A stretch of DNA of 64,000 bases from Pseudomonas parakoreensis. Its GTDB lineage: Bacteria; Pseudomonadota; Gammaproteobacteria; Pseudomonadales; Pseudomonadaceae. Below, in pieces: positions 45,179-56,322 of the stretch. The translations under genes and the position numbers were made by a program. The number at the start of each line of letters is the position of its first letter. Position 1 is the first letter of the stretch. The notes beneath the pieces are model-generated. The model was not told the origin of the DNA, ran no database searches, and saw nothing but the letters and a program-made list of their open reading frames with translations. Location of the stretch: contig NZ_BQHY01000001.1 of the NCBI RefSeq assembly GCF_021602155.1, forward strand, positions 434,001-498,000, given 5' to 3'.

Positions 45179-46081
45179 TTAGTGCCGGGTATCTGACGGC
45201 GTGTCGACGCCTGCGCCAGCGAACAATTGAACAATATCGGCCGCATCGAACACGTAACGCTGGTTGCAGAACTGGCAATCGATCTCGACTTCGCCACCGC
45301 GTTCAGCCACCAGTGCCTGCGCGTCTTCCAGACCCAGGCTGACCAGCGCATTACCCGAGCGCTCCCGCGAGCAGCTGCAGCGGAAGCGCAGGTTTTGCAC
45401 ATCGAACAAACGCACCTGCTCTTCATGGTAGAGACGATGCAGGACGGTTTCGTTGTCCAGGCCGAGCAATTCATCGGCGTTCAGGGTGCTGGCCAGCGCG
45501 GTAATGTGCTGCCAGCTGGCGGCGCGCTCTTCTTCGTCTTTCAGACGGTCGGCCGGCAGTTGCTGCAGTAGCATGCCGCGGGCACGACGGCCGTCGGCGA
45601 ACAGCTTGAAGCGGGTGCCAACCTGCTGAGACATGACGAAATAATTGGTGAAGCATTCCGACAGGGTTTCACCGTCGAGATCGACGATACCCTGGTAACG
45701 CTGGCCGATCGTCGGGTCGACGGTCAGGGTCAGGTCACCGCCCGGCATCAGGTCGGCAAGGGTCGCATCCGGGGCGATCTGCTCGGCGTTATAACGCGCC
45801 AGACCACGGATCTCGCGCTCGCTGGAGCATTCGATCATCAGCAGCGGAATCGGGCCTTCGGAGCGCGCCTGCAGAATCAGCAAGCCGTCGAATTTCAGGG
45901 TGCCCACCAGCAACGAGGCCGCCGCCATCAATTCGCCCAGCAATTGCGCGACCGGCTCCGGGTACGGGTGCTTGGCGAGGACTTCGGCGTAGCTGCGCTC
46001 AAGCGCAACCAGTTCGCCGCGTGTGTCGCTGTCATCGAAGATGAAACGTTGGGTGAAATCGGTATCCGCTAGGTCGGTCAT
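45179..46081 (-). CDS. hslO: Redox-regulated chaperone Hsp33
   Basis: 300 aa. The zinc-binding redox switch has cysteines as CSC (in [11 protein letters not shown]) and CQFC (in [11 protein letters not shown]). Oxidation releases zinc and activates holdase function. N-terminal domain begins around [19 protein letters not shown]. Adjacent to pckA and close to hslR, the usual Pseudomonas arrangement. Confidence 0.96.
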   Translation of the reverse strand: MTDLADTDFTQRFIFDDSDTRGELVALERSYAEVLAKHPYPEPVAQLLGELMAAASLLVGTLKFDGLLILQARSEGPIPLLMIECSSEREIRGLARYNAEQIAPDATLADLMPGGDLTLTVDPTIGQRYQGIVDLDGETLSECFTNYFVMSQQVGTRFKLFADGRRARGMLLQQLPADRLKDEEERAASWQHITALASTLNADELLGLDNETVLHRLYHEEQVRLFDVQNLRFRCSCSRERSGNALVSLGLEDAQALVAERGGEVEIDCQFCNQRYVFDAADIVQLFAGAGVDTPSDTRH

Positions 46082-46185
46082 AATTTTGGGTATCTGAATG
46101 TGGTGACAAAATGGTTACAAGACGTGAAAATTTGCGCTTCTTGGCACCCTTTTTGGTGCCAGCGCTAAGCCATGGGAGGCATTTT

Positions 46186-46989
46186 ATGAACAATCCGGGT
46201 TTGTTCCAATCAAGGTGGAACCTCGGCCGGCTGGTTCTGTGTAACGTAGTGCCCTTGGCGCTACTGGCTTTCTGGTTATGGCCTACGGGCCAAATGCTGT
46301 GTGTGATTTTCGACGAGTGGCTGTTCCGCTCACTCAATGCACCACTGGCCAGCAACCCCATATGGCTCCACATCTGGGCAATTGCAAGTCTGCGCCCGTT
46401 CGACATCATCGTCGGACTGATCCTGCTGACGCTGCTGATCAAGGGCGACTGGGTGTTCAAGGCGATTGATGTGCGTCGCGCCTTCTTCGGATTTTTCTCG
46501 ATCCTGCTGTTGATGGTGGTGATTCGCGCGCTGTTTTCCAAATTCGCCGACTACATGGACTGGCAGCACAGCAGCCCGTCGATGGTGCTGGAAGGCGCGG
46601 TGCACCTGAGTGATTACTTCCCGCACCTGGAAAAAGCCTGGGAGCTGAAGGATCGCTCGAGCCAGAGCTTCCCCGGTGACCACGCTTCGGTGTTGCTGAT
46701 CTGGGCACTGTTCATGGGCGTGTTCAGCCGTACTGTTGGTCAGTTCCTGACCGTCTGGGGCCTGGCACTGCTGTTCATGCTGCCGCGTCTGGTGGCCGGC
46801 GCGCACTGGGGCCAGGACGATTACATCGGCGGCATGCTGCTGGCGGTGTGGGCGTTGGGCTGGGGTTACTACACACCATTCGCTTATCACGCCGCCAACT
46901 TCTGGCTGAAGGTGACTGCGCCGGTTTTCAATCTGCTGGGCAAGCTGCCGGTGGTTTCGCGGATGAGTGTGGTGTCTGCCGCGAACTGA
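46186..46989 (+). CDS. PAP2-family membrane phosphatase
   Basis: 267 aa from ATG 46186 with GGGAGG seven nt upstream. About five to six TM segments. The PAP2 motifs are SFPGDHAS and RLVAGAHWGQDDYIGG, with the catalytic histidines. It hydrolyses a lipid or isoprenoid phosphate at the inner membrane; lipid A or undecaprenyl pyrophosphate is possible. A GGCACC/GGTGCC hairpin lies in its leader (46142–46161). Divergent from hslO. Confidence 0.87.
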   Translation: MNNPGLFQSRWNLGRLVLCNVVPLALLAFWLWPTGQMLCVIFDEWLFRSLNAPLASNPIWLHIWAIASLRPFDIIVGLILLTLLIKGDWVFKAIDVRRAFFGFFSILLLMVVIRALFSKFADYMDWQHSSPSMVLEGAVHLSDYFPHLEKAWELKDRSSQSFPGDHASVLLIWALFMGVFSRTVGQFLTVWGLALLFMLPRLVAGAHWGQDDYIGGMLLAVWALGWGYYTPFAYHAANFWLKVTAPVFNLLGKLPVVSRMSVVSAAN

Positions 46990-47005
46990 CAGTTGTGTGA
47001 AGACC

Positions 47006-47139
47006 TGTGGCGAGGGAGCTTGCTCCCGCTCGGCTGCGTAGCAGTCGCTTTACCCGTCGATGCAGTTGTATTTTGAAATACGTGCTCGCCTGTACAGGGC
47101 GTCCTTCGGCCGCCAGCGGGAGCAAGCTCCCTCGCCACA
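47006..47139. repeat. Inverted repeat, GTGGCGAGGGAGC family (second copy)
   Basis: TGTGGCGAGGGAGCTTGCTC and its reverse complement bound a 134-nt unit with a central palindromic portion around TTGTATTTTG. Lies between convergent PAP2 and hslR. Same family as 31160–31263. Confidence 0.85.
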
Positions 47140-47156
47140 AGTGTGTTCGTCGCACA

Positions 47157-47561
47157 CTACTCGTGGCTGCTGCCACGAAACTTGAACAGATCCCGCCGCT
47201 GCTTCTTGCTCGGTTTGCCATCAGTGCTCACGCCCAGCGCCCCGGCCTTACGCATCGCCGCTGCCGCTTCACGCTTGGCAATACTCGCCTCGGTCTCGGA
47301 ATACAGCGTCTGCGCCTCGGGTGCGCCGCGACGCACGATCGACAAGGCGTCGACCCTCACCGTGCGCTCTTCAAAACCGGTACGAATCTCGAATTCATCG
47401 CCAATGCGTGGCTCTTTGCCAGGCTTGCAGCGCTCCCCTCGGCAGTGCACCTTGCCACTTTCGATGGCTGCTTTGGCCAGCGCCCGGGTTTTATAAAAGC
47501 GCGCCGCCCACAACCACTTGTCGAGCCGGACCTTGTCGTCCTCTTCGCTTTTTTGTGCCAT
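47157..47561 (-). CDS. hslR: Ribosome-associated heat shock protein Hsp15
   Basis: 134 aa, S4 RNA-binding domain at the N-terminus (VRLDKWLWAARFYKTRALAK, IESGKVHCRG) and a basic tail (SKKQRRDLFKFR). Hsp15 rescues stalled 50S subunits carrying peptidyl-tRNA. GAGG precedes the ATG. Confidence 0.95.
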   Translation of the reverse strand: MAQKSEEDDKVRLDKWLWAARFYKTRALAKAAIESGKVHCRGERCKPGKEPRIGDEFEIRTGFEERTVRVDALSIVRRGAPEAQTLYSETEASIAKREAAAAMRKAGALGVSTDGKPSKKQRRDLFKFRGSSHE

Positions 47562-47777
47562 GGAATTTCCTCATTCTGAAATATTGATGAACTGTACTAC
47601 CGTTTCTGTCGTGCCATGAATGACGCCGCCGCGGATTACAATGCGCACCAGCCGACACCCGCTTGAGGCATCGGCGATCCGGGCCATAGAAATCTGTCGC
47701 CTTTTAACCCTTATTCTGCGTGAATACCGCGAACCCGGCCCTTGCGGGCTGAGCGGTTGCCACGGTTGAGCATTTTT

Positions 47778-48257
47778 TTGAAGACATTTGACCATTTGAC
47801 CGTTGTCGGTCTGCGCGAGTGGGTGGCGCTCCCGGATCTGGGAGTCGCGGGCCTGCGGGCGAAAATCGACACCGGCGCCAGCACCTCCAGCCTGCACGCC
47901 ACCGACATTGAACCGTTCGAACGCGATGGCGAGAAGTGGGTGCGTTTCACCGCGCATCTGGGCACGGTGGTGCAGTTGCGTCATCGGCGTTGCGAAGCAC
48001 CGCTGGTGACGCGCAAAACCATCAAAAGCTCCAACGGCCAGGCGCAGGTGCGCTATGTGATCAGCACCACCCTGGCCCTCGGTGATCGGGTCTGGCAGGT
48101 CGAGTTTACCCTCGCCTGCCGCAAGTCCATGCGCTATCGCCTGTTGCTCGGGTCCAAAGCCTTGATCGACGGCCAACTGGTGGTCAATCCGGGCATCAAA
48201 TATGTACAAGACAAGCCGGTGTTCCCGGTATCTACCTCCTCCACAGGTGTTGCATGA
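47778..48257 (+). CDS. RimK-associated ATP-dependent zinc protease-like protein
   Basis: 159 aa from TTG 47778, giving a start [20 protein letters not shown]; earlier TTG codons are in frame but add unlikely residues. Conserved [14 protein letters not shown] and VKRKI-type region (here [11 protein letters not shown]), ending with [12 protein letters not shown] and GIKY. The fold is a retropepsin-like one. It overlaps rimK by 4 nt, and these genes commonly pair. Role likely in control of protein S6 glutamylation. Confidence 0.82.
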   Translation: MKTFDHLTVVGLREWVALPDLGVAGLRAKIDTGASTSSLHATDIEPFERDGEKWVRFTAHLGTVVQLRHRRCEAPLVTRKTIKSSNGQAQVRYVISTTLALGDRVWQVEFTLACRKSMRYRLLLGSKALIDGQLVVNPGIKYVQDKPVFPVSTSSTGVA

Positions 48258-49159
48258 AGATCGCTGTGCTGTCGCGGAATCCGCGTCTGTATTCCACCCG
48301 TCGCCTGGTCGAAGCCGGCACCGAGCGCGGGCATGAAATGGTCGTGATCGACACCTTGCGCGCCTACATGAACATTGCCAGCCACAAGCCGCAAATCCAC
48401 TACCGCGGCAAACCGCTGGAAGGCTTCGACGCGGTGATTCCGCGAATCGGTGCATCGGTAACGTTTTATGGCTGCGCGGTGTTGCGCCAGTTCGAAATGA
48501 TGGGGGTGTTTCCGCTCAACGAGTCGGTGGCCATTGCCCGCTCCCGGGACAAATTGCGTTCGCTGCAACTGCTGTCGCGTCGCGGCATCGGCCTGCCGGT
48601 CACCGGCTTCGCTCACTCGCCGGACGACATTCCCGACCTGATCGACATGGTCAACGGCGCGCCGCTGGTGATCAAGGTGCTGGAAGGCACTCAAGGCATC
48701 GGTGTGGTGCTGTGCGAAACCGCAACCGCAGCCGAATCGGTGATCGAGGCGTTCATGGGCCTGAAGCAGAACATCATGGTTCAGGAATACATCAAGGAAG
48801 CCGGCGGTGCGGATATCCGCTGCTTCGTGGTCGGCGACAAGGTGATCGCAGCCATGAAACGTCAGGCCAAACCGGGCGAGTTCCGCTCCAACCTGCACCG
48901 TGGCGGCAGCGCCAGCCTGATCAAGATCACCCCGGAAGAACGCATGACCGCGTTGCGTGCGGCCAAGGTCATGGGCCTGGCGGTGGCGGGTGTGGATATC
49001 TTGCGTTCGAACCACGGGCCGCTGGTGATGGAAGTGAACTCGTCGCCGGGCCTGGAAGGTATCGAGACCACCACCGGCAAAAACGTGGCGGGGATCATCA
49101 TCGAACACCTTGAGAAGAATGGCGGGCCAAATATGACTCGCACCAAGGGCAAGGGTTAA
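48254..49159 (+). CDS. rimK: Ribosomal protein S6 glutamate ligase RimK
   Basis: 301 aa ATP-grasp enzyme. Nucleotide motifs [19 protein letters not shown] and [24 protein letters not shown] is a substrate/ATP loop. It adds glutamates to the C-terminus of ribosomal protein S6; in P. fluorescens it is known to alter the ribosome and root colonisation. Coupled to the zinc protease gene. Followed by an inverted repeat. Confidence 0.96.
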   Translation: MKIAVLSRNPRLYSTRRLVEAGTERGHEMVVIDTLRAYMNIASHKPQIHYRGKPLEGFDAVIPRIGASVTFYGCAVLRQFEMMGVFPLNESVAIARSRDKLRSLQLLSRRGIGLPVTGFAHSPDDIPDLIDMVNGAPLVIKVLEGTQGIGVVLCETATAAESVIEAFMGLKQNIMVQEYIKEAGGADIRCFVVGDKVIAAMKRQAKPGEFRSNLHRGGSASLIKITPEERMTALRAAKVMGLAVAGVDILRSNHGPLVMEVNSSPGLEGIETTTGKNVAGIIIEHLEKNGGPNMTRTKGKG

Positions 49160-49163
49160 AAGC

Positions 49164-49239
49164 AAAAGATCGCCGCCTTCGACAGCGCCTGCATGGGAAT
49201 CCGTACCCTGCAGGCGCTGTCGAAGGCGGCGATCTTTTT
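49164..49239. repeat. REP/BIME inverted pair, variant sequence
   Basis: AAAGATCGCCGCCTTCGACA and its complement face each other. The core is GCCGCCTTCGACAGCGCC instead of the usual GCAGCCTTCGGCAG. Lies between convergent rimK and envZ and can act as terminator in both directions. Confidence 0.85.
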
Positions 49240-49245
49240 CAACGG

Positions 49246-50559
49246 TTAAACAGCATCCCGCGGCAACATCAACCCCAACGGCAATCTTACCCGCGCTTCC
49301 AGCCCGCCACCGGAACGGTTGCGCAGCTCGACATTGCCGCCATGCATCGAAGCAATCCGCTTCACAATCGCCAACCCCAACCCGGTACCTTTGCCACCCC
49401 GGGCACGGTCGCCACGGGTGAACGGGTTGAAGATCGCCTCAAGCTCTGACGGATCAATCCCCGCGCCACGGTCCATCACGCTCAACACCACGTACGGCGC
49501 GCTGGTATCGCCAGACACATAAGCCGCGACCTCGACGCCACTGCCGGCATGGTTCAGGGCGTTGCCGATCAGGTTGTTCAGCAGGCGTTTCATCGACACC
49601 CGGCGCAGTGGAAACGGCTGGATCGGTTCCAGTCGCAGGCGCACTTTCTCTTCGCTCTGGTTATAGGGTGCGGCCACCTCACGCACCAGATCGCTCAGGT
49701 CCACTTCTTCCACCGACTCGTCACGACCGTCACGAATGAACGCGAGGAACTGGTCGAGAATCGCGTCCATGTCTTCGATGTCGCGGACCATGTCGTCAGT
49801 CAGGTCATTGCGGTCGCCCATCAGCTCCAGCGACAGCCGCAAACGGGTCAGCGGCGTGCGCAAATCATGGGAGACCCCCGCCAGCATCAGCTCGCGCTCG
49901 CGACCGGCCTGTTCGACGTCTTCGGCCATCTGGTTGAAGGCGCGGTACACCTCGGTCATCTCACTGGGTGTGTCGCTGATCGGCAGACGTACGCTGCGGC
50001 CCTGACCCAGTTGTCGGGCGGCGTACACCAGACGCTTCAAAGGCTGGTTGAGCTGGCTGACGAAAATCCACGCCGAGGCGGTGGACAGCAAGCCGATGGC
50101 GAGGAACCAGCCAAGCACGTTCCAGATTTTCTGGCCGCGCAATGGATGCGGGTACAGCGGCACTTTCAGCCAGCCATCGCCCAGGCTCGGTGCACGCACC
50201 CACAGCGCCGGCGGCGAGTGCATGCGCAAACGCACTTCGGTATCGGCGCCCAGCTCCGCCTGCATCTGCCGCTGATAAATTTCACTGTACGGCCAGTGCT
50301 GTTCGCCCTCCGGCACACCGGCGCCGACCACCCGGATCAGCGTCGCGGCATCGGCGATCTTCGCGCGGTTTTCTTCATCGGCCGCCCAATAGGCACGCAG
50401 CGTCAGGGCGACGCCGTGGCTGTATTGGCGATCCACCAGCACGTCCTCGTTCATCAACAGATAAACCAGGGTCAGCGCCTTGGAAAACAACACGACGATG
50501 AGCACCAGCCAAAGGGTGCGGGAGAAAAAACTTTGGGGGAACCAGACGGGGGTTTTCAT
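49246..50559 (-). CDS. envZ: Osmosensor histidine kinase EnvZ
   Basis: 437 aa. TM segments about 13–36 and 147–168 around a periplasmic domain; HAMP linker (about 169–220); phosphoacceptor H231 in GVSHDLRTPLTRL; ATP-binding boxes NLIGNALNHA, DRGAGID and GKGTGLGLAI. It phosphorylates OmpR in response to osmotic and envelope state. It follows ompR with a 114-nt gap that contains an inverted repeat, which is unusual within this operon. Confidence 0.93.
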   Translation of the reverse strand: MKTPVWFPQSFFSRTLWLVLIVVLFSKALTLVYLLMNEDVLVDRQYSHGVALTLRAYWAADEENRAKIADAATLIRVVGAGVPEGEQHWPYSEIYQRQMQAELGADTEVRLRMHSPPALWVRAPSLGDGWLKVPLYPHPLRGQKIWNVLGWFLAIGLLSTASAWIFVSQLNQPLKRLVYAARQLGQGRSVRLPISDTPSEMTEVYRAFNQMAEDVEQAGRERELMLAGVSHDLRTPLTRLRLSLELMGDRNDLTDDMVRDIEDMDAILDQFLAFIRDGRDESVEEVDLSDLVREVAAPYNQSEEKVRLRLEPIQPFPLRRVSMKRLLNNLIGNALNHAGSGVEVAAYVSGDTSAPYVVLSVMDRGAGIDPSELEAIFNPFTRGDRARGGKGTGLGLAIVKRIASMHGGNVELRNRSGGGLEARVRLPLGLMLPRDAV

Positions 50560-50577
50560 CGATAACCGTTACACACT

Positions 50578-50664
50578 TGCAGGAGCGAGCCATGCTCGCA
50601 TATTGCGGATTGCGAGTCTGCGCAGAGGGTCGATCAACCCGATCTGCGCAGACCCGCTCCTACA
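50578..50664. repeat. Inverted repeat between ompR and envZ
   Basis: GCAGGAGCGAGCCATGCTCG and TCTGCGCAGACCCGCTCCTA ends, with an inner TCTGCGCAGA-type palindrome repeated. Another intergenic repeat family, positioned inside an operon, where it could reduce envZ expression relative to ompR. Confidence 0.7.
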
Positions 50665-50673
50665 AATCGCCGA

Positions 50674-51414
50674 TCACTTGGTGGCGGCGCCATCCGGCAC
50701 GAACACGTAGCCCACGCCCCAGACCGTCTGGATGTAGCGCGGTTTCGACGGATCCGGCTCGATCATCCGGCGCAGACGGGAGATCTGCACATCGATGGAA
50801 CGCTCCAGGGCATCCCACTCGCGACCACGGGCCAGGTTCATCAGTTTGTCGCGGGTCAGCGGCTGACGCGCGTTCATCACCAGCGCCTTGAGCACCGCAA
50901 ACTCACCGGTGGTGAGCATGTGCACTTCTTCGCCACGTTTCAGTTCGCGGGTCGCCAGCGACAGCACGTAATCACCGAAGGTGACATTTTCGTCTTCACT
51001 GCCCGGTGCACCTGGCACCGGTGCGGCCTGACGACGCAGAACAGCCTTGACCCGAGCCATCAGCTCGTCCGGGTTGAACGGCTTGGCCAGGTAGTCATCG
51101 GCGCCCAGTTCCAGGCCCTTGATGCGGCTCATCTCATCGCCCTTGGCGGTGAGCATGATGATCGGAATCTGATTGTTCGCGGCCCGCAGGCGACGGCACG
51201 CAGTCAGGCCGTCTTCGCCCGGCAGCATCAGGTCGAGGACCACCAGGTTGAACACTTCACGCGACAGCAGGCGGTCCATTTGCTCGGTGTTCGGTACGGC
51301 ACGGGCGCGGTAGCCCTTGCTGACGAAAAAGCGTTCCAGCAGGCTGCTCAGCCCCGGATCGTCGTCAACAATAAGAATTTTTTCGCCTTCAGCATTGTTT
51401 GCAGTGCTGCTCAT
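50674..51414 (-). CDS. ompR: Response regulator OmpR
   Basis: 246 aa. Receiver domain with phospho-acceptor D61 (VVLDLMLPGEDGL), LTAKGDE and the conserved lysine in YLAKPFNPDEL; winged-helix DNA-binding domain ending RYIQTVWGVGYVFVPDG. AAGGAG lies seven nt before the ATG. It regulates envelope genes with EnvZ. Confidence 0.95.
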   Translation of the reverse strand: MSSTANNAEGEKILIVDDDPGLSSLLERFFVSKGYRARAVPNTEQMDRLLSREVFNLVVLDLMLPGEDGLTACRRLRAANNQIPIIMLTAKGDEMSRIKGLELGADDYLAKPFNPDELMARVKAVLRRQAAPVPGAPGSEDENVTFGDYVLSLATRELKRGEEVHMLTTGEFAVLKALVMNARQPLTRDKLMNLARGREWDALERSIDVQISRLRRMIEPDPSKPRYIQTVWGVGYVFVPDGAATK

Positions 51415-51560
51415 TGGATGCTCCTTTTAGCTCGGCGCGCATTATGGCGTAGCTGCCGTTATACGCACCGTGTGCATTGTTAGCAGATTTTTCCTTCACT
51501 GCCAGAAAACCGGGGTTTGTGCCTACAGACTGCTACACCCCCGAATGACAGAACGCTGGT

Positions 51561-51772
51561 TATAATGCGCGGCGTTTTGTGCCAGGCAACGTCTGAATCG
51601 TTACCGCAGGTGGCCGGGCTTTTTTCGCGGTGGCCGCAGTAATTGTTCGATTTCACGGGTCAATGGGGAGCCTTTTGACCCAGGCAGCGGCAATTTTCTA
51701 GCCGCTCAACCAGACTCCGGGCCTTTATTTCCGTGCCTGCGAGCCTGCTTTCACACTATGTCAGGTGGTTTT
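51561..51772 (+). promoter_or_regulatory. Promoter -10 and long structured leader of tex
   Basis: TATAAT at 51561–51566 is the only strong -10 in the 358-nt gap before tex. About 200 nt of transcript precede the ATG, with hairpins GGGTCAA (51657–51663)/TTGACCC (51675–51681) and a GTGGCCG-rich segment near 51610–51637 that contains a T run. This is long for a housekeeping leader. Confidence 0.5.
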
Positions 51773-54097
51773 ATGGACAGCATCAACAGCCGCATCGCCG
51801 AGGAACTCGGCGTACGCCCGCAACAGGTCGAAGCGGCCGTCGCGCTACTCGATGAAGGCTCTACCGTTCCCTTCATCGCCCGTTACCGGAAAGAAGTCAC
51901 CGGCAGCCTCGATGACACCCAACTGCGTCATCTGGAAGAGCGTCTGCGCTACCTGCGAGAACTCGACGAACGGCGCATCAGCATCCTCGCCAGCATCCAG
52001 GAGCAGGGCAAACTCACCCCCGCCCTCGAGCGCGATATCAAACTCGCCGACACCAAGACCCGCCTCGAAGACTTGTACCTGCCGTACAAGCAGAAGCGCC
52101 GCACCAAGGGCCAGATTGCCCTGGAAGCCGGCCTCGGCGAGCTGGCCGACGGCCTGTTCAACGACCCGAATCTGTCGCCAGAAACCGAAGCCGCACGCTT
52201 CGTCGACGCCGAGAAAGGCGTAGCCGACGTGAAAGCTGCGCTGGAAGGCGCCAAGTACATCCTGATGGAGCGCTTCGCCGAAGACGCCAGTCTGCTGGAG
52301 AAGCTGCGTAACTTCCTCAAGCAGGAAGCGACCATCAGCGCCCGCGTGATCGCTGGCAAGGAAGAAGAAGGCGCGAAGTTCCGCGATTACTTTGAACACG
52401 ACGAGCCGCTGAAAAGCATGCCGTCGCACCGCGCACTCGCGATTTTCCGTGGCCGCAACGAAGGCATCCTCAGCTCCGCGCTGAAAGTCGGCGAAGAGCT
52501 GCCGGGCACCATGCACCCGTGCGAAGGCATGATCGGCCAGCAATTCGGCATCCAGAATCAGAACCGCCCGGCCGACAAATGGCTCGGTGAAGTGGTGCGC
52601 TGGACCTGGAAGGTCAAGCTCTACACCCACCTCGAAACCGACCTGCTCGGCGAACTGCGCGACAGTGCCGAAACCGAGGCGATCAACGTCTTCGCCCACA
52701 ACCTGCATGACCTGCTGCTGGCCGCGCCGGCCGGCCCGCGTGCGACCCTGGGCCTTGACCCGGGCCTGCGTACCGGCTGCAAGGTCGCGGTTGTCGACTC
52801 CACCGGCAAGCTGCTCGATCACGCCACGGTTTATCCGCATGTGCCGCACAACAAGTGGGATCAGACCATCGCGATCCTGGCCGCCCTGTGCGCCAAGCAC
52901 TCGGTTGACCTGATTGCCATCGGCAACGGCACCGCCAGCCGCGAAACCGACAAACTGGCGATCGAGCTGATCAAAAAATACCCGGCGATGAAGATGACCA
53001 AGGTCATGGTCTCCGAGGCCGGCGCCTCGGTGTACTCGGCATCCGAGCTGGCGGCCAAGGAATTCCCGGACCTGGACGTGTCGATCCGAGGTGCGGTGTC
53101 GATTGCCCGTCGCTTGCAGGATCCACTGGCCGAGCTGGTGAAGATCGATCCGAAATCCATCGGTGTCGGCCAGTACCAGCACGACGTGTCGCAGCTGAAG
53201 CTGGCGCGCGGTCTGGATGCGGTGGTCGAGGACTGCGTGAACGCCGTCGGTGTCGATGTGAACACCGCCTCGGTGGCCTTGCTGGCGCGGATCTCCGGCC
53301 TCAACGCGACTTTGGCGCAGAACATCGTCGCTCACCGTGACGAGCACGGCGCCTTCAAGACCCGTGCGGCGCTGAAGAAAGTCGCGCGTCTGGGCGAGAA
53401 AACTTTCGAACAGGCCGCAGGCTTCCTGCGCGTCATGAATGGCGACAACCCGCTGGATTCTTCCGCTGTGCACCCGGAAGCCTATCCGCTGGTGCAGCGC
53501 ATTGCCGCTGAAACCGACCGTGACATTCGCTCGCTGATCGGCGACGCCGCATTCCTCAAGCGTCTGGATCCGAAGAAATTCACCGACGAAACCTTCGGTC
53601 TGCCCACCGTCACCGACATCCTGCAAGAACTGGAAAAACCCGGCCGCGACCCGCGTCCGGAGTTCAAGACTGCCGAGTTCCAGGAAGGCGTCGAAGACCT
53701 CAAAGACCTGCAACTGGGGATGATCCTCGAAGGCGTCGTGACCAACGTGACCGCGTTTGGCGCGTTCGTCGACATCGGCGTGCATCAGGACGGTCTGGTG
53801 CACATCTCGGCGCTGTCGGAGAAGTTCATCAAGGACCCACGCGAAGCGGTGAAGGCCGGTGACGTGGTGAAAGTGAAGGTCATGGAAGTCGACATCCCGC
53901 GCAAACGCGTCGGCCTGTCGATGCGCATGAGTGATACCCCGGGCGAGAAGATCGACGGTGCCCGCGGTTCGCGTCCAGGCTCGGCACCGCGCCAGTCGTC
54001 GAACAACGCACCACGCAAGGAAACGGCCACAGCCGCACCGGCAAACAACGCCATGGCTTCGCTGTTCGCTAACGCCAAGCAGTTGAAGAAACGCTGA
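51773..54097 (+). CDS. tex: Transcription accessory protein Tex
   Basis: 774 aa. ATG 51773 begins [26 protein letters not shown] lies just upstream, and the ATG five codons earlier is weaker. N-terminal helical Tex domain, YqgF/RuvC-like domain ([20 protein letters not shown]), helix-hairpin-helix pair ([19 protein letters not shown]) and C-terminal S1 domain ([20 protein letters not shown]), with a low-complexity tail. It binds RNA and acts with the transcription machinery. Ends with TGATG overlap into the next gene. Confidence 0.95.
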   Translation: MDSINSRIAEELGVRPQQVEAAVALLDEGSTVPFIARYRKEVTGSLDDTQLRHLEERLRYLRELDERRISILASIQEQGKLTPALERDIKLADTKTRLEDLYLPYKQKRRTKGQIALEAGLGELADGLFNDPNLSPETEAARFVDAEKGVADVKAALEGAKYILMERFAEDASLLEKLRNFLKQEATISARVIAGKEEEGAKFRDYFEHDEPLKSMPSHRALAIFRGRNEGILSSALKVGEELPGTMHPCEGMIGQQFGIQNQNRPADKWLGEVVRWTWKVKLYTHLETDLLGELRDSAETEAINVFAHNLHDLLLAAPAGPRATLGLDPGLRTGCKVAVVDSTGKLLDHATVYPHVPHNKWDQTIAILAALCAKHSVDLIAIGNGTASRETDKLAIELIKKYPAMKMTKVMVSEAGASVYSASELAAKEFPDLDVSIRGAVSIARRLQDPLAELVKIDPKSIGVGQYQHDVSQLKLARGLDAVVEDCVNAVGVDVNTASVALLARISGLNATLAQNIVAHRDEHGAFKTRAALKKVARLGEKTFEQAAGFLRVMNGDNPLDSSAVHPEAYPLVQRIAAETDRDIRSLIGDAAFLKRLDPKKFTDETFGLPTVTDILQELEKPGRDPRPEFKTAEFQEGVEDLKDLQLGMILEGVVTNVTAFGAFVDIGVHQDGLVHISALSEKFIKDPREAVKAGDVVKVKVMEVDIPRKRVGLSMRMSDTPGEKIDGARGSRPGSAPRQSSNNAPRKETATAAPANNAMASLFANAKQLKKR

Positions 54098-54480
54098 TGG
54101 AGATTCCGGCCGGGCTCGTCGAGAGCGCGTTTTTCCAGCTGTTGGGCTGCCGCCTGCACAGCCTGGAAACCGGGGTGGCGCAAGTCGCCCTGGTGCTGGA
54201 ACCGCGACTGCGCAATCGCGGCGGCAAATTGCACGGTGGCGCACTGTTCAGTCTGGTGGATATCGCCATGGGGCTGGCCTGTTCCAGCACCCACGGCTTC
54301 GACCAGCAGAGCGCGACCATCGAGTGCAAGATCAACTACATCCGCGCCGTATCCGACGGCGAGGTGCTGTGCACGGCGCGGGTGATCCATCCGGGCCGTC
54401 GCACGCTGGTGGTCGAGGCCGACGTGATGCAGGGCGACAAACTGGTCGCAAAAGCGCAAGGCACGTTCGCTGTCCTGTAG
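54097..54480 (+). CDS. PaaI-type hotdog thioesterase
   Basis: 127 aa. NRGGKLHGGALFSLVDIAMG is the central hotdog helix with the HGG motif typical of PaaI/YdiI thioesterases. TGATG overlap with tex suggests coupled translation. Hydrolyses an acyl-CoA; substrate unknown. Confidence 0.85.
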   Translation: MEIPAGLVESAFFQLLGCRLHSLETGVAQVALVLEPRLRNRGGKLHGGALFSLVDIAMGLACSSTHGFDQQSATIECKINYIRAVSDGEVLCTARVIHPGRRTLVVEADVMQGDKLVAKAQGTFAVL

Positions 54481-54519
54481 ATGTTGTTCATCATTTTGAG
54501 TTAATTTCGGCGCAATGAA

Positions 54520-54608
54520 TCCTGTAGGAGCTGCCGCAGGCTGCGATCTTTTGATCTTGCTATTGAAAAACAAAATCAAAAGATCGCAGCCTGCGGCAGC
54601 TCCTACAG
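54520..54608. repeat. REP/BIME inverted pair
   Basis: Facing GTAGGAGCTGCCGCAGGCTG units separated by a TATTGAAAAACAAAAT spacer, after the thioesterase gene. Confidence 0.9.
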
Positions 54609-54726
54609 TTTATGTGTGTGGCTGACCGGCTAGAAAACCAGGCGAAAACGCCAGTTTCAACTTCACCCTTGTAGACCGTCCTGCCCACCCCCATATTGGG
54701 GCGACTGACGCGTGAAGGAATCCAAA

Positions 54727-56310
54727 TTGAGCGAACTTCTCAACCGCCGCCTGGCTCTGCTCGGCGAGCGCGCCAACCTCTCTCTGCTCGAACAGTGCCT
54801 CCACGGTATCGAACGTGAATGCCTGCGCGTGACCAGTGAAGGTCGTCTGGCGCAAACGCCGCACCCGGAAGCCTTGGGTTCCGCGCTGACCAATGAACAG
54901 ATCACCACCGATTATTCCGAGTCGCTGCTGGAATTCATCACCCCTGCCCTGCCCGACCCGGCCGATACGCTGGCGAGCCTGGACAAGATTCATCGTTTTG
55001 CCTACAGCAAGCTCGGCAACCAGTACCTGTGGAGTCCGTCGATGCCGTGCCCGTTGCCGGCCGAGGAAGACATCCCGATCGCCTATTACGGCACCTCCAA
55101 CATCGGTCAGCTCAAATACGTCTACCGCAAGGGCCTGGCCCTGCGGTACGGCAAGACCATGCAGTGCATCGCCGGGATCCACTACAACTTTTCCCTGCCG
55201 GAAAAGCTCTGGCCGCTGCTGCGCGAAGCCGAGGGTTTTGTCGGCACCGACCGCGATTTCCAGTCGTCGTCCTACATCGCGCTGATCCGTAACTTCCGCC
55301 GCTACAGCTGGTTGCTGATGTACCTGTTCGGTGCCTCGCCGGCGCTGGACGCAGGCTTCCTGCGCGGCCGTTCGCACCAGTTGGAACAGCTGGACCCGGA
55401 CACGCTGTACCTGCCGTACGCCACCAGCCTGCGCATGAGCGACCTCGGTTACCAGAGCAACGCCCAGGCTGGCCTGACGCCGTGCTACAACGATCTGGCG
55501 AGCTACACCGACAGCCTGCGCAAGGCGGTGGCCACGCCGTATCCGCCATATGTGGAAGTCGGCACGCACAAGGATGGCGAGTGGGTTCAGCTCAACACCA
55601 ACATTTTGCAGATCGAAAACGAGTACTACTCCAACATCCGCCCGAAACGCGTGACCTACACCGGCGAGCGTCCGATCCAGGCACTGATGGCCCGTGGCAT
55701 TCAGTACGTCGAAGTGCGTTGCCTGGACATCAACCCGTTCCTGCCGATGGGCATCGACGTCACCGAATCGCGCTTCCTCGATGCGTTCCTGCTGTATTGC
55801 GCGCTGAACGACAGTCCGCTGCTGACCAACACTTCGTGCGGCAATGCCACTTCGAACTTCCTCAGCGTGGTCAAGGAAGGCCGGCGTCCGGGGCTGCAAT
55901 TGCAGCGTGACGGTGAAGCGGTCGAGCTGAAGGTCTGGGCAGCCGAGCTGCTGGAAAAAATCGCACCGCTGGCGGCGTTGCTTGATCAAAGCCACGGCGG
56001 CGACGCGCATAGCAAGGCGCTGGATGCGCAACTGGCCAAAGTCAGCGACCCGTCTCTGACCCCGTCGGCGCAGGTGCTGGCCGCGATGGCCGAGCACAAG
56101 GAAAGCTTTGCGCAATTCTCCCTGCGTCAGAGCCAGGCCCACGCCGAGTTCTTCCGCCGCGAGCCGTTGACGGCGGATGAGCAGGCGAAGTTTGAAGAAC
56201 TGGCGCGTTCGTCGCTGGCGCAACAGGCGGAGCTTGAACAGAACGAGGTGGGCGATTTCGATGTGTTTGTCGGGTCGTATCAGGCGAGCATTCTGGCGAT
56301 CAGCAACTAA
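54727..56310 (+). CDS. gshA: Glutamate–cysteine ligase
   Basis: 527 aa from TTG 54727, with AAGGA seven nt upstream and the usual family length; a GTG five codons earlier (54712) would place that site inside the gene. N-terminal motif [11 protein letters not shown], then [13 protein letters not shown] and [14 protein letters not shown]. First enzyme of glutathione synthesis, joining glutamate and cysteine. Flanked by REP pairs on both sides. Confidence 0.95.
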   Translation: MSELLNRRLALLGERANLSLLEQCLHGIERECLRVTSEGRLAQTPHPEALGSALTNEQITTDYSESLLEFITPALPDPADTLASLDKIHRFAYSKLGNQYLWSPSMPCPLPAEEDIPIAYYGTSNIGQLKYVYRKGLALRYGKTMQCIAGIHYNFSLPEKLWPLLREAEGFVGTDRDFQSSSYIALIRNFRRYSWLLMYLFGASPALDAGFLRGRSHQLEQLDPDTLYLPYATSLRMSDLGYQSNAQAGLTPCYNDLASYTDSLRKAVATPYPPYVEVGTHKDGEWVQLNTNILQIENEYYSNIRPKRVTYTGERPIQALMARGIQYVEVRCLDINPFLPMGIDVTESRFLDAFLLYCALNDSPLLTNTSCGNATSNFLSVVKEGRRPGLQLQRDGEAVELKVWAAELLEKIAPLAALLDQSHGGDAHSKALDAQLAKVSDPSLTPSAQVLAAMAEHKESFAQFSLRQSQAHAEFFRREPLTADEQAKFEELARSSLAQQAELEQNEVGDFDVFVGSYQASILAISN

Positions 56311-56322
56311 GCGCCGCCTTTG

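Noticed and set aside
51845-54244. 799-codon minus-strand frame
   Set aside because: Shadow of tex.
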